Positions 7,378 to 19,040 of a stretch of 64,000 nucleotides of DNA are shown here, in pieces. How positions within the stretch are numbered: the first letter of the stretch is position 1; each line of letters opens with the position of its first letter. The stretch is from RPQJ01 sp963707145. GTDB taxonomy: Bacteria > Pseudomonadota > Gammaproteobacteria > Steroidobacterales > Steroidobacteraceae. Below the pieces are notes generated by a model. The model saw nothing but the letters and a program-made list of their open reading frames with translations, did no database searches and had not been told where the DNA came from. Position numbers and translations under genes: made by a program. The DNA is taken from NCBI GenBank assembly GCA_963707145.1, contig CAVPOQ010000003.1, positions 434,001 through 498,000 of the forward strand. The letters run 5' to 3'.

Positions 7378-10300
7378 ATGAGCCTGCACCCGCTCCTGAA
7401 GAAGCAGGTCGGCGACGCCCGCCAGGACGGCGGGAACCTCGACCTGCGCCACCTGCTGCAGTCGATCAACCTCGCCTACGTGGAGTGGGACGACGAGCGC
7501 CGCGGCGTGGTGCGCTCGATGAAGCTGCTCGCCGACGAGACCACTGCGTTCACCCGCGAGGTGCGCGAGAGCGCCGCGGCCCAGCTGCAGGCGATCCTCG
7601 ACCACGTCAAGGACGCGATCCTCACGGTGGACGAGAACGGCCGCATCGAGACCCTGAACACCACCAGCGAGCGCGTGTTCGGCTACGGGGAGGATGCCGT
7701 GCGCGGCCGGCGTCTCGACCTGCTGATTCCCTCGCTGGCCCGTCATCCGAACCTCACCGGCGCGCTCGAGGAGCTCGCCGAGGCGCTCGAGGACGACCAG
7801 GTGGACCTGACGCCACGGGAGACGCGCGGTCGGCGCCGCGACGGGTCGCTGTTCGACGCCGAGCTCGGCGTCAGCAAGATCCGGCTCGACGACCGCGAGA
7901 TCTTCATCGTGTGCCTGCGCGACACCTCCGACCGCAAGCGCGCCGAGGCCGCAATCCGCGAGAGCGAGGCCCGCTACCGGACGCTGGTCGAGAATGCGCC
8001 GGAAGCCATCGTAGTGCTCGACGTGGACCTCGGGCGCTTCGTCGAGTGCAACGAGAACGCGGTGCGCTTCTTCAAGATGAGCCGCGAGCAGCTGCTCGCG
8101 AGCGGTCCCGCGCAGATCAGCGCACCGGAACAGGCCGACGGGATGGCGTCCTTCGGCGTGTCGCGCGGGTACATCGACCGGGCGCTGGCCGGGGAGGCCC
8201 CGTGCTTCGAGTGGACGCACCGCGACGCGACGGGGCAGGACATCCCCTGCGAGGTGCGGCTGGTGCGGCTGCCCTCCTCCAGCCAGCGGCTGATCCGCGG
8301 CAGCATCACCGACATCACCGAGCGCAAGCGCGCCGAACTGCTCGCGATGGGCGAACGGCGGGTGTTCGAGCGCATCACCGGCAACGCCGGCCTGCCGGAG
8401 ACGCTCGAGGCGATCGCCGAAGCCGCCGAGCGCGTCACGCCCGATGCGCTGTGTGCCGTGAACCTGTTCCGTCCCGACGGCGAGACGCTCGGGCTCGCTG
8501 CCGGCCGGCGGCTGCCGCAGCACTTCCAGCATGCCCTCGAGTCCATCGAGATCGGGCCGCGCAACGGATCCTGCGCCGCCGCGGTCTACCTGCAGCGGCA
8601 GGTGATCGTGGCCGAGATCGCCCGCGACGCACTCTGGGAGGAACTGCGCGGACCGGCACTGTCGGCCGGCCTGCGCGCCTGCTGGTCCACCCCGGTCCGC
8701 GCCTCCGACGGCCGCATCCTCGGCACCGTGGCGCTCTACTTCCACCACCCGCGCAGTCCGCTGAGGCGCGATTTCGAGCTGATGGCGCGGCTCACGGCGC
8801 TCGCCGCCATCGCCGTGGAGCGCGAGCAGGCGGAGGGCGCGCTGCGCTGCAGCGAGGCGCGCTACCGCGGCCTGTTCGAGAACGTCATCGAGGGCGTGTA
8901 CCGCGCGACCGCGGACGGCAAGCTCGAGGCGGCGAACCCCGCACTCGTCGAGATGCTGGGCTACGACCGGCCCGAGGAACTGCTCGCACTGCCCTCGACC
9001 CGCGTCCTCTACGCCGACCCGGCCGACCGCGAACAGGTGGTCCGCATGCTCGACCGCGACGGCATCGTGCGCGCCGCGGAGTACCAGCTGCGCCGCCGCG
9101 ACGGATCGGTGATCACCGTGGTCGAGAACGCGCGCGTGGTGCGCGACGGCGACGGCGTGACCGTGGGCTACGAGGGCACGCTCGCCGACGTCACCGAGCG
9201 CAAGCGCGCCGAGCGGCAGCTCGCCGACGAGAAGGAGAAGGCGCAGGTCACGCTGCAGTCGATCGGCGACGCCGTGATCACCGCCGACGCCGACGGCCTC
9301 GTCGAGTACCTGAACCCCGTCGCGGAGTCGCTCACCGGCTGGGCAAGCGCGGAGGCAGCCGGTCGCCCGGTCGCCGAGATCATCGAGCTGCTCGGCGAGG
9401 CCACCCGCCAGCCGATCGACAACCCGATCCTGCGTTGCCTGCGCGAGGGCCGCATCGTCGAACTCGTCGAGCCGTCGCTGCTGGTGAGCCGCCGCGGGCA
9501 GGAGATCTCGATCCAGGATTCCGCCGCGCCGATCCGCGACCGCACTGGTCGCCTGATCGGTGCGGTCATGGTGTTCCACGACGTGAGCCAGGAGCGCCGC
9601 CTGCAGCGCGCGCTCGCCTACCAGGCCACCCACGACGCGCTCACCGGGTTGATCAACCGCCGCGAGTTCGAGAGCCGGCTCAACGAGGCGCTGCTCGCGG
9701 CGCGGCAGGATCCCTCGCTGCACCACGTGCTGCTGTACCTCGACCTCGACCAGTTCAAGGTCGTCAACGACACCTGTGGCCACCCGGCCGGCGACCGGCT
9801 GCTCAAGCAGCTCACCAGCGTCGTGCAGACCCGCATCCGCACCACCGACGTGCTCGCACGCCTCGGCGGCGACGAGTTCGGCGTGCTGCTCGCCGACTGC
9901 ACGCTCGAGACCGCGCACCGCATCGCCGAGAACCTGCGCCAGGCGATCCGCGAGTTCCGCTTCGCGTGGAACGACCGGGTCATGAACGTCGGCGTCTCGA
10001 TCGGCGTGGCCGAGATCGACTCCACCTCCGACACGCTCGACGCCGTGTTGAGCGCCGCCGACGTGGCCTGCTACTCGGCCAAGGATTCCGGCCGCAACCG
10101 CGTGCAGACCTACCAGCAGGGCCGCGCCCCCGAGCGCCACCGCGAAATGCAGTGGGTGTCGCGCATCAACCGCGCCTGCGAGGAGGACCGCCTCGAGCTG
10201 TTCTGCCAGCCGATCGTGCCGATCCGCACCGGCGTCGAGAAGCTGCGCCACTTCGAGCTGCTGCTGCGGATGCGCGACGAGCAGGGTCAGCTGGTGCAGC

Positions 10301-10941
10301 CCGCCGAGTTCATCCCCGCCGCCGAGCGCTTCAACCTGATGCCGGCGATCGACCGCTGGGTGGTGCGCCAGGCCTGCGGCCGGCTCGCGCACCGCCGCGG
10401 CGACGCGCGCTTCGAACCCTACGTGCTCGGGATCAACATCTCGGCCACGACGCTCAACGACGAGCAGTTCCTCGACTTCGTGATCGCCGAGCTCGCCGCC
10501 GCCGACCTCGCGCCCGGCGCGCTGTGCTTCGAGCTCACGGAGAGCGCCGCCATGACCAGCCTCGCCTCGGCGACGCACTTCATCGACGAGCTGCGCGGGC
10601 GCGGCTGCCGCTTCTCGCTCGATGATTTCGGCAGCGGCCTGTCCTCGTTCATCTTCCTGAAGAACCTTCCCGTAGACTTCCTGAAGCTCGACGGGCAGTT
10701 CATGCACAACGTGGCACACGACCACATCGACCGCAGTCTGGTGGGCGCGATCGCGCAGATCGGCGAGACCATGGGCATCCGCACCATCGCCGAGCGCGTG
10801 GACTCCGCCGAGGTGCTCGCCCGCCTCGCCGAGGCCGGCATCGAGTACGCCCAGGGTCACTACATCGGCGCGCCGCAGCCGGTGGAAGTGCTCCAGTCGC
10901 TGGTCGCCGCCGATCCGGCGCAGCTGCGCCTGCGCGCCTGA
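7378..10941 (+). CDS. PAS/GAF sensor diguanylate cyclase/phosphodiesterase (GGDEF-EAL)
   Basis: A 1187-residue soluble signalling protein acting on cyclic-di-GMP. Visible order: N-terminal helical part (1-65), PAS (about 68-180), PAS (about 195-320), GAF (about 325-485), PAS (about 495-620), PAS (about 625-745), GGDEF (about 755-915) and EAL (about 930-1180). The cyclase active site is intact (GGDEF 830-834), preceded five residues upstream by an RxxD inhibitory site (RTTD). The EAL domain has the metal-binding Glu (E960 in FELLLRM), the DDFGSG loop (from 1082) and the catalytic LKLDG lysine, so both activities look possible. No transmembrane helix is seen, so it should sense a cytoplasmic cue. 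It is single-gene behind a CRP-like promoter. Confidence 0.93.
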   Translation: MSLHPLLKKQVGDARQDGGNLDLRHLLQSINLAYVEWDDERRGVVRSMKLLADETTAFTREVRESAAAQLQAILDHVKDAILTVDENGRIETLNTTSERVFGYGEDAVRGRRLDLLIPSLARHPNLTGALEELAEALEDDQVDLTPRETRGRRRDGSLFDAELGVSKIRLDDREIFIVCLRDTSDRKRAEAAIRESEARYRTLVENAPEAIVVLDVDLGRFVECNENAVRFFKMSREQLLASGPAQISAPEQADGMASFGVSRGYIDRALAGEAPCFEWTHRDATGQDIPCEVRLVRLPSSSQRLIRGSITDITERKRAELLAMGERRVFERITGNAGLPETLEAIAEAAERVTPDALCAVNLFRPDGETLGLAAGRRLPQHFQHALESIEIGPRNGSCAAAVYLQRQVIVAEIARDALWEELRGPALSAGLRACWSTPVRASDGRILGTVALYFHHPRSPLRRDFELMARLTALAAIAVEREQAEGALRCSEARYRGLFENVIEGVYRATADGKLEAANPALVEMLGYDRPEELLALPSTRVLYADPADREQVVRMLDRDGIVRAAEYQLRRRDGSVITVVENARVVRDGDGVTVGYEGTLADVTERKRAERQLADEKEKAQVTLQSIGDAVITADADGLVEYLNPVAESLTGWASAEAAGRPVAEIIELLGEATRQPIDNPILRCLREGRIVELVEPSLLVSRRGQEISIQDSAAPIRDRTGRLIGAVMVFHDVSQERRLQRALAYQATHDALTGLINRREFESRLNEALLAARQDPSLHHVLLYLDLDQFKVVNDTCGHPAGDRLLKQLTSVVQTRIRTTDVLARLGGDEFGVLLADCTLETAHRIAENLRQAIREFRFAWNDRVMNVGVSIGVAEIDSTSDTLDAVLSAADVACYSAKDSGRNRVQTYQQGRAPERHREMQWVSRINRACEEDRLELFCQPIVPIRTGVEKLRHFELLLRMRDEQGQLVQPAEFIPAAERFNLMPAIDRWVVRQACGRLAHRRGDARFEPYVLGINISATTLNDEQFLDFVIAELAAADLAPGALCFELTESAAMTSLASATHFIDELRGRGCRFSLDDFGSGLSSFIFLKNLPVDFLKLDGQFMHNVAHDHIDRSLVGAIAQIGETMGIRTIAERVDSAEVLARLAEAGIEYAQGHYIGAPQPVEVLQSLVAADPAQLRLRA

Positions 10942-10993
10942 CATACTTCCGGCCGCCGCCCCGCCGCGCGGCCTTCCCGTGACGCTCCACGCC

Positions 10994-11854
10994 ATGCAAG
11001 ATGCCTTGATCCTGCTGATCCACTGCCCCGACCGCGAGGGCCTGGTCGCCTCCGTCACCGAGCTGATCCGCCGCCACGGCGGCAACGTCGTGGACCTCGA
11101 CCAGCACGTCGACGCCGAGCGCGGCGTGTTCTTCATGCGCGTCGCGTGGACCCCGCCGGCCGGCGACCCCGGCGGCCGCGAACGCTTCGAACGGGCGTTT
11201 GCCGCCGAGGTCGCCGAGCCCTGTGCGATGAACTGGCGCCTGGAGCGCGCCGGCCGCCGGCTGCGGCTCGCGATCTTCGTCTCGCGCTACGCGCACTGCC
11301 TCTACGACATGCTCGCGCGCTGGGAGTCCGGCGAGTGGGCCGTGGACATCCCGCTGATCGTGAGCAACCACGCCGACCTCGAGCCGGTCGCGCGGCGCCA
11401 CGGCGTCCGCTTCGAGCACGTCCCGGTTACCGCCGCCACACGCGCGGCGGCCGAGGAGCGCCAGCTCGCGCTGCTGCGGGAGGCCGGCGTGGACCTCGTG
11501 GTGCTGGCGCGCTACATGCAGATCGTCTCGCCTGGGTTCATCGCGGGGCTCGGCGGCAAAGTGATCAACATCCACCATTCGTTCCTGCCCGCCTTCGCCG
11601 GCGGCCAGCCGTACCACGCCGCCCACGCGCGCGGCGTGAAGATCATCGGCGCGACCAGCCACTACGTGACGGCGGAGCTCGACGCGGGGCCGATCATCGC
11701 GCAGGACGTCGTCGCCGTGAGTCACAAGGACTCCGTCGAGGACATGGTGCGCAAGGGACGCGACCTCGAGAAGATCGTGCTGGCGCGTGCCGTGTACGCG
11801 CACCTGCAGAACCAGGTGCTGGTGTACGACAACAGGACGGTGGTGTTCGACTGA
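10994..11854 (+). CDS. purU: Formyltetrahydrofolate deformylase
   Basis: A 286-residue enzyme hydrolysing 10-formyl-THF to formate + THF, balancing one-carbon pools and supplying formate for PurT. The N-terminal ACT domain (about 5-80; LIHCPDREGLVASV) senses small ligands. The C-terminal formyltransferase-fold domain carries the catalytic NIHHSFLPAF histidine and the SHYVTAELDAGPII aspartate; YMQIVSPGF is a PurU signature. ATG 10994 was chosen as the start; an in-frame GTG at 10979 would add five residues and neither has a clear ribosome-binding site. It follows the GGDEF-EAL gene after about 50 bases. Confidence 0.93.
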   Translation: MQDALILLIHCPDREGLVASVTELIRRHGGNVVDLDQHVDAERGVFFMRVAWTPPAGDPGGRERFERAFAAEVAEPCAMNWRLERAGRRLRLAIFVSRYAHCLYDMLARWESGEWAVDIPLIVSNHADLEPVARRHGVRFEHVPVTAATRAAAEERQLALLREAGVDLVVLARYMQIVSPGFIAGLGGKVINIHHSFLPAFAGGQPYHAAHARGVKIIGATSHYVTAELDAGPIIAQDVVAVSHKDSVEDMVRKGRDLEKIVLARAVYAHLQNQVLVYDNRTVVFD

Positions 11855-11937
11855 CCCGGCCCGCCGGACTTGTATATCCTCCCGACCTGGCGCGCACCGT
11901 ACCGGCACGTCAGCGGGATGCTCCGACCTGAATCACG

Positions 11938-13515
11938 ATGCTTTTCAACTCGTACGAATTCATCTTCCTGTTCTTCCCGCTGACGCTGATTCTGTTCTTC
12001 GTCATCGGACGGCGCAGCCACCGGGGCGCCGCTGCGTGGCTGACGGCGGCGTCGGTCTTCTTCTACGGCTGGTGGAACCCGGCCTACGTCGGGCTGCTGC
12101 TGGCCTCGATCGCGTTCAACTACTACTTCGGAACCGCGATCGGCCAGGCTGTGTCGGGCGGGATGCCGAGGCGAGCCAAGGCTCACCTGGTCCTGGCAAT
12201 CGTCGCCAACCTGACCCTGCTCGCCTACTACAAGTACGCCAACTTCTTCGTCGCCAATCTCAACGAGGCGCTCGGCAGTCATCTTCAGATCGCGACGGTG
12301 ATGCTCCCCCTGGGCATCTCCTTCTTCACGTTCACCCAGATCGCGTTCCTCGTGGACACGTACAAGGATGGGGTGCGCGAATACCGGTTCGTTCACTACG
12401 CCCTGTTCGTCACCTACTTTCCGCACCTGATTGCGGGACCGGTGCTGCACCACAAGGAGATGATGCCGCAGTTCGGTCATCCCTCGACGTATCGGCCTCA
12501 CCTGGAGAACCTCGCGGTCGGACTGACGATCTTCACGCTCGGGCTGTTCAAGAAAGTGGTGCTGGCCGACGGCATCGCCCCCCATGCGAACGACGCATTC
12601 GGCATGGCGGTGGACGGTGAGCCGTTGTCGCTGTTTGTCGCCTGGGGCGGTGCCCTGGCCTACACGTTGCAGCTCTACTTCGACTTCTCCGGGTACTCCG
12701 ACATGGCCATCGGCCTGTCGCGCTGTTTCGGAATCCAGCTGCCGCTCAACTTCTTTTCGCCGTACAAGGCGGTGAACATCTCGGACTTCTGGCGACGCTG
12801 GCACATGACGCTGTCGCGGTTCCTGCGGGATTACCTCTACATCGCGCTTGGTGGGAACCGGCGCGGCCCGGGCCGTCGCTACCTCAATCTGTTCACCACG
12901 ATGCTGCTGGGCGGGCTGTGGCATGGAGCCGGATGGACTTACGTGGCGTGGGGCGCTCTGCACGGGCTCTACCTCGTGGTCAACCACGGGTGGCAGAGAC
13001 TGCGCGGGTCTCTCGGTCAGGATATTTCGAGAAGTACGTTTGTCGGACGGGCAAGCGGTCGTGCGTTGACATTGCTCTGCGTGATCGTGGGCTGGGTGTT
13101 TTTCCGGTCGCCGACCTTCGAGTCGGCGCTGCAGATGCTCAAAGGCATGGCAGGACTCAACGGCGTGGCACTTCCCGCCATCGTCGGCTCGGCCGGCGGG
13201 GCGCTTGGCGACGCGCTGCTCGGGATGGGCATCACTTTCGACCTCGGTGGTGCGCGAAATTTCTTCGAGATGTACGCGTGGATCATTGCGCTGTTCGGGA
13301 TCGCGCTGTTCGCACCGAACACCTCCGAGGTCGTACGCAGGTTCCGCCCCGCGCTGGACTACATACCCCGGCACATCGACCTTGGACCACGGGAGACACG
13401 TGGTCGCGTGACCTGGAGACCCACGCCCCGCTGGGCCGTGTTCGTGGCGACCCTCGCCGCCGCGAGCATCCTTTCGCTGTCGCGTGTCAGCGAGTTCCTC
13501 TACTACCAGTTCTGA
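11938..13515 (+). CDS. MBOAT family O-acyltransferase (AlgI-like)
   Basis: A 525-residue polytopic inner-membrane protein with about 10-12 hydrophobic segments, beginning MLFNSYEFIFLFFPLTLILF as in AlgI/DltB/PatA-type MBOAT enzymes. The family-defining histidine is at 329 in GGLWHGAGWTYVAWGALHG, preceded by FWRRWHMTLSRFLRDY. Such proteins move acyl groups, usually acetyl, across the membrane for O-acylation of extracellular polysaccharide. The stop overlaps the ATG of the next gene (TGATGA), an SGNH-like periplasmic protein, as in alginate-type acetylation pairs. The acceptor is probably a polysaccharide; which one is not shown. Confidence 0.92.
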   Translation: MLFNSYEFIFLFFPLTLILFFVIGRRSHRGAAAWLTAASVFFYGWWNPAYVGLLLASIAFNYYFGTAIGQAVSGGMPRRAKAHLVLAIVANLTLLAYYKYANFFVANLNEALGSHLQIATVMLPLGISFFTFTQIAFLVDTYKDGVREYRFVHYALFVTYFPHLIAGPVLHHKEMMPQFGHPSTYRPHLENLAVGLTIFTLGLFKKVVLADGIAPHANDAFGMAVDGEPLSLFVAWGGALAYTLQLYFDFSGYSDMAIGLSRCFGIQLPLNFFSPYKAVNISDFWRRWHMTLSRFLRDYLYIALGGNRRGPGRRYLNLFTTMLLGGLWHGAGWTYVAWGALHGLYLVVNHGWQRLRGSLGQDISRSTFVGRASGRALTLLCVIVGWVFFRSPTFESALQMLKGMAGLNGVALPAIVGSAGGALGDALLGMGITFDLGGARNFFEMYAWIIALFGIALFAPNTSEVVRRFRPALDYIPRHIDLGPRETRGRVTWRPTPRWAVFVATLAAASILSLSRVSEFLYYQF

Positions 13516-14741
13516 TGACAACTCAACGTCTGTACTCGCGTTACCTTGCGTTGGCGGGTGGTTTCGCCTTCGCCGCATGCCTCGCCGCGTTGCTCTTCAA
13601 TGCCGCCGTCGATCCCTACGGCATGCTCGGCACTCCGCGCGTGGATGGTTTCAACGCCAGGAAGGTCTTCGCGGATCGAGAGCTGCAGCCGTACAAGGTG
13701 AAAGCGCTGCAGCAGACTCGCCCCCGGACAGTCATCCTGGGCAACTCCCGCGCGGAAGTCGGGCTGGACCCCTCCAGTCCGGCGTGGCCCCAGCAGCTGC
13801 GCCCCGTCTTCAACGCGGCCGTCCCCGGAACAGGATTGCGAACCGCCGCCCGCATGCTCTACACGGCCCACGCGGCCGGGAACCTCGGCACAGTGGTGCT
13901 CGCAGTGGACTTCCCGGACTTCCTCGCCAGGCAGGAGGCAGCCACGGAACCGTTGGTGAAGATGGACGTCGATGCGAGGGTGGTCGTAACGCCCCGTGAG
14001 CAACTCGTTGCCTTGGCAACGCTCGACACCCTCGTGGCATCCGTATCGACGGTGTTGCAGCAGTCGAACCGGTTCGCGCCCGAGATCACCGGCCTCGGAT
14101 TCAACCCGATGCGCGACTACGAGCTGGCCGCCAGGCGCGAAGGCTACGCCCGCCTCTTCCGGCAGAAGAACGCAGACTACGCAAGGCGTTATGCCAATGG
14201 ACCGAAGTCGCTCGCCGCCGACGCCCGCGGATATTCGCCGGAGTTCGAGCAGCTGCGGATCATCCTGCGATTCGCGCGGGACAACGGACTTTCCGTCAAG
14301 CTGTTGATCTATCCCTACCACGTCGATCTGCTCGAGATCCTGCGGCTGTCCGGCCTCGAGACGGCCTACGGGAGCTGGAAAGGCCAGTTGGCACAGGTCG
14401 TTGCCGAGGAGCGAGCAGCGGGGACCCAGGTCGAGCTGTGGGATTTCAGCGGTCCATCCGAGCCGATTCGCGAGCGCGTTCCCGGGAACTCCGAAAGGGA
14501 CGGTGAGATGCGCTGGTTCTGGGAGTCCGGCCACTTCAAGAGCCAGCTCGGGGAATCCCTCATCGCCGAGATCACCGGCGGCGACGAGGTCCTGGGGCGG
14601 CAGCTCGCGCCGGAGCATGTCGAAGGACAACTGCGAGACCTTGCGCAGATGGTTGACGAATTCGAGCGCGAGGATCCCGAACGCGCCGAGATGCTTGCGG
14701 AGCTGGTTCGCAAGTCGACAAGTACGGCTCCGGAGCGGTGA
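13515..14741 (+). CDS. SGNH/AlgX-like partner of the MBOAT acyltransferase
   Basis: A 408-residue protein with one N-terminal membrane anchor (about 8-32) and a periplasmic remainder. VILGNSRAEVGLDP is the GxSR-type block I of SGNH-like proteins seen next to MBOAT genes; a C-terminal WESGHFKSQLG segment occupies the place of the usual DxxH catalytic block. By analogy with AlgJ/AlgX and DltD it would take the acyl group delivered by the MBOAT protein and place it on the polymer in the periplasm. The ATG at 13515 overlaps the MBOAT stop codon. Overall similarity to named families is weak, so the role rests mainly on position and motif. Confidence 0.72.
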   Translation: MTTQRLYSRYLALAGGFAFAACLAALLFNAAVDPYGMLGTPRVDGFNARKVFADRELQPYKVKALQQTRPRTVILGNSRAEVGLDPSSPAWPQQLRPVFNAAVPGTGLRTAARMLYTAHAAGNLGTVVLAVDFPDFLARQEAATEPLVKMDVDARVVVTPREQLVALATLDTLVASVSTVLQQSNRFAPEITGLGFNPMRDYELAARREGYARLFRQKNADYARRYANGPKSLAADARGYSPEFEQLRIILRFARDNGLSVKLLIYPYHVDLLEILRLSGLETAYGSWKGQLAQVVAEERAAGTQVELWDFSGPSEPIRERVPGNSERDGEMRWFWESGHFKSQLGESLIAEITGGDEVLGRQLAPEHVEGQLRDLAQMVDEFEREDPERAEMLAELVRKSTSTAPER

Positions 14742-14811
14742 ACCCGGACCCACGAGCCTGCGACGGGTTCGCCGCCCGCCCTGCCCGATTGCTGTGGTGC
14801 CCGTGAAGGAT

Positions 14812-16284
14812 ATGCGCGCCCTCGTTATCGACCTCAACAACTTCTCGCGTTATCCGACGCTGCCCGTCGGACTGATCGTGGCCGTGCTTCGACGGGCGGG
14901 ATTCGACGTGGACGTGCTCTCCCCGCTGGCGCGCGGCGTGCATGGTTACCCGCGCCTCACCCGGGCCCGGCCCTGGGAACTCCCACTGGATTGGCTTCGC
15001 TATTGGTCTGCGGTCTCCCCCTCCAGGGCGGTGCGCGGGCTGCGGCGCAGGGCCGCAGCCGCGCTGCAACCGGGCAACGTGTCCGACAGCAGACTGATCG
15101 TCGCCTACGCGCGCGAAATGCTGGACCGTCGACCGGACGTGGTGCTGCTGTCGACCTACACCCTGCACGAGCAGACCGGTGCCGGGATTGCCGCGCTGTG
15201 CGCCGAGCGACGAATCCCCCTGCTGGTCGGGGGGCCCTACTTCTCGGCGCGTCCGATCGTGGAGCGCTGGCTCGCCATGGACGGCGTCTCGGCAATCTTC
15301 GGCGGCGAACCCGAGGCGGTGCTTCCAGCCATGGTGCAGGCCCTTGCGGCGGGAAAGGACCTGTCGGCGTTTGCGGGCATTTCCACCTCGGCCCGCCACT
15401 CCCCACCCGCGCCTCCGCTGGCCGGGCTCGACGACCTGCCGTTCCCGGACTACGGCGACTTCCCATGGGAGCGCTACCCGAACCGCATCGTGCCGATCAT
15501 GACGGCACGCGGCTGCGAGTGGGGCCGTTGCCGATTCTGCGCCGACGTCCGCACGTCCGCCGGGCGGACGTTCCGCTCGAGGTCGCTCGGGAACGTGCTC
15601 GATGAAATTCGCCACCAGCGCGATCGGCACGACGCCTCGCTGTTCGTGTTCCTGGACCTCAAGATCAACTCGGACGTGGAACTGTGGCGCGGTCTGCTCG
15701 ATCGACTTCCGAGCGTCGCCCCGGGAATCCGCTGGACCGCGTCGGTGCATGTCGACGCTCGAGGCGACAACGGCCTGACGCGCGCCGACCTGCTGCAGGC
15801 CCACAAGGCGGGACTCGTGCGCGTCACGACCGGCCTGGAGTCAGGGAGCGAGCGCTTGCTCAAGCGGATGGCCAAGGGCACCAGCCTGGCGCGCACCGCC
15901 GAATTCCTACGGGACGCAACGGAAGCCGGCATCAGCGTTCGCCTGACGACGATCCTCGGCTACCCCGGCGAGGATTGCACCGACGTGGATGCGACCGCTG
16001 GCTTCCTTCGGTCAAATCACGCGTGGATCGAGCGCGTGATGCTGAATCGATTCTCGCTCATGCTGGACACGGACGACGACCTCCGCACCGCCGTCCGGTC
16101 CTCAGACGCCAGTGGCATCCGACGCGGCTCGCTCGACCCGCTGACTGCGATCATCGACCACGCCAATCCCGTCGTCTCGACCCGCAGCCATCGTCGGGCA
16201 GCATACCGGCTGATGTCGGTCGTGCATTCCATCAATCGCCGGCCGCTCGGTCCGCAGGCGCAGGACTTCGAGGGAGTGATGTAG
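14812..16284 (+). CDS. B12-binding domain radical SAM protein
   Basis: About 490 residues. The N-terminal half (about 1-150) looks like a cobalamin-binding Rossmann domain (LIVAVLRRAGFDVDVL, VVLLSTYTLHEQ, PLLVGGPYFSARP). The radical SAM core starts near residue 220, with cluster-binding cysteines spaced CX4CX2C in TARGCEWGRCRFCAD, the spacing common in the BchE/RlmN-like B12 subgroup. LVRVTTGLESGSERLLKRM is the conserved SAM-binding region. Such enzymes methylate or rearrange unreactive carbons; the substrate is unknown. It follows the acyltransferase pair by 70 bases, so it may modify the same product. The start is uncertain: ATG 14812 or GTG 14803. Confidence 0.82.
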   Translation: MRALVIDLNNFSRYPTLPVGLIVAVLRRAGFDVDVLSPLARGVHGYPRLTRARPWELPLDWLRYWSAVSPSRAVRGLRRRAAAALQPGNVSDSRLIVAYAREMLDRRPDVVLLSTYTLHEQTGAGIAALCAERRIPLLVGGPYFSARPIVERWLAMDGVSAIFGGEPEAVLPAMVQALAAGKDLSAFAGISTSARHSPPAPPLAGLDDLPFPDYGDFPWERYPNRIVPIMTARGCEWGRCRFCADVRTSAGRTFRSRSLGNVLDEIRHQRDRHDASLFVFLDLKINSDVELWRGLLDRLPSVAPGIRWTASVHVDARGDNGLTRADLLQAHKAGLVRVTTGLESGSERLLKRMAKGTSLARTAEFLRDATEAGISVRLTTILGYPGEDCTDVDATAGFLRSNHAWIERVMLNRFSLMLDTDDDLRTAVRSSDASGIRRGSLDPLTAIIDHANPVVSTRSHRRAAYRLMSVVHSINRRPLGPQAQDFEGVM

Positions 16285-16322
16285 GGACCGCCGGAGCTCC
16301 TGCACCGCCCCGGCTGGCTGCG

Positions 16323-17012
16323 TCAGGCAACGGGCTTGAGGATCAGCGCATCGAGGTGCGTCGCCGAACTCCGGATCTCGGCGACAGTCTGAAAGCCGCG
16401 GCGCAGCAGAACGTCGGCATGCGCCGGGTTCGCGTACACGAGGTAAGCGACGCGCGGCCGCCGCGTCACAGACGCGAGCAGTCTCCCGGCAACCCGCTCG
16501 ACGGACTCCGGCCCGAACGGGTTGAACCAGAACCAGACCAGCGAGTCGTCAGGAACGTCGAAAGACTCCGCATCCTCGCAGCGAAGTTCGTACCTCGCCC
16601 GCAGGCGGGCTCTCCGCCAGGCTTGAGCGAGATTCCGCGAGGCCGCATCGTGCAGGGACCGGGAGCATTCCACACCCACGACGGTGTCGAAGCCGCGGCA
16701 GGCCGCGAGGATCAGGGCTCGCCCCTTCCCGCTGCCGAAGTCCACGAAGGACCCGCCCCACGGTGGCGCATGTTCCCGGGTGGCGATCTCACGCAACGCC
16801 AGGCCAAGCACCAGCGGGTTCACGGCGTGATAGACGAGGCCCTCGGGCGCCAGATCGCCCGACAGCGGGCCGAGCTGGCTGCCCTCCAGCACGCGCCGCG
16901 TTTCGGTGCCGTGGCGCAGGTCGAAGGCAAGTTCACTCGCCAGCAGCCGCAACGTCGCGAAGGCGCCGCGCCTCCGGACCGAATCGATCAGTGCTTCGAG
17001 TTCTCGTCGCAT
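16323..17012 (-). CDS. Class I SAM-dependent methyltransferase
   Basis: A 229-residue cytoplasmic protein. SAM-binding motif I is FVDFGSGKGRALILAA (about 92-107), followed by an acidic end of strand 2 (VVGVECSRSLHDAA) and a CEDAESFDVP segment. The sequence VWFWFNPFGPESV takes the place of motif IV. It resembles small methyltransferases often found in polysaccharide clusters, but the acceptor cannot be inferred. It lies between the convergent radical SAM gene and typA on the same strand. Confidence 0.72.
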   Translation of the reverse strand: MRRELEALIDSVRRRGAFATLRLLASELAFDLRHGTETRRVLEGSQLGPLSGDLAPEGLVYHAVNPLVLGLALREIATREHAPPWGGSFVDFGSGKGRALILAACRGFDTVVGVECSRSLHDAASRNLAQAWRRARLRARYELRCEDAESFDVPDDSLVWFWFNPFGPESVERVAGRLLASVTRRPRVAYLVYANPAHADVLLRRGFQTVAEIRSSATHLDALILKPVA

Positions 17013-17101
17013 CGCGACGCGAGCCCCGAACCTCGCGGCTCAAGCAGTCGCAAGATTCCACCGGGACGCTCGGGCAGGCAAGCCCAAGCGCGCTGGGGCT
17101 T

Positions 17102-18931
<1,830 letters not shown>

Positions 18932-19040
18932 TGGAGCGCCCGGTCGGGAAAAGGGCGCGGAGTATACCCGGGGGCACGCGGGGCGGCCTCCATTTCGGCG
19001 CCGATGGCCGAGATGGAAGCCGCCCAGCGAGGGCGCGCGG

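Noticed and set aside
7213..11136. A minus-strand open frame of about 1300 codons antisense to the PAS-GGDEF-EAL gene
   Set aside because: No recognisable domain. It is a by-product of very high GC in codon position 3; the plus-strand frame carries all motifs.
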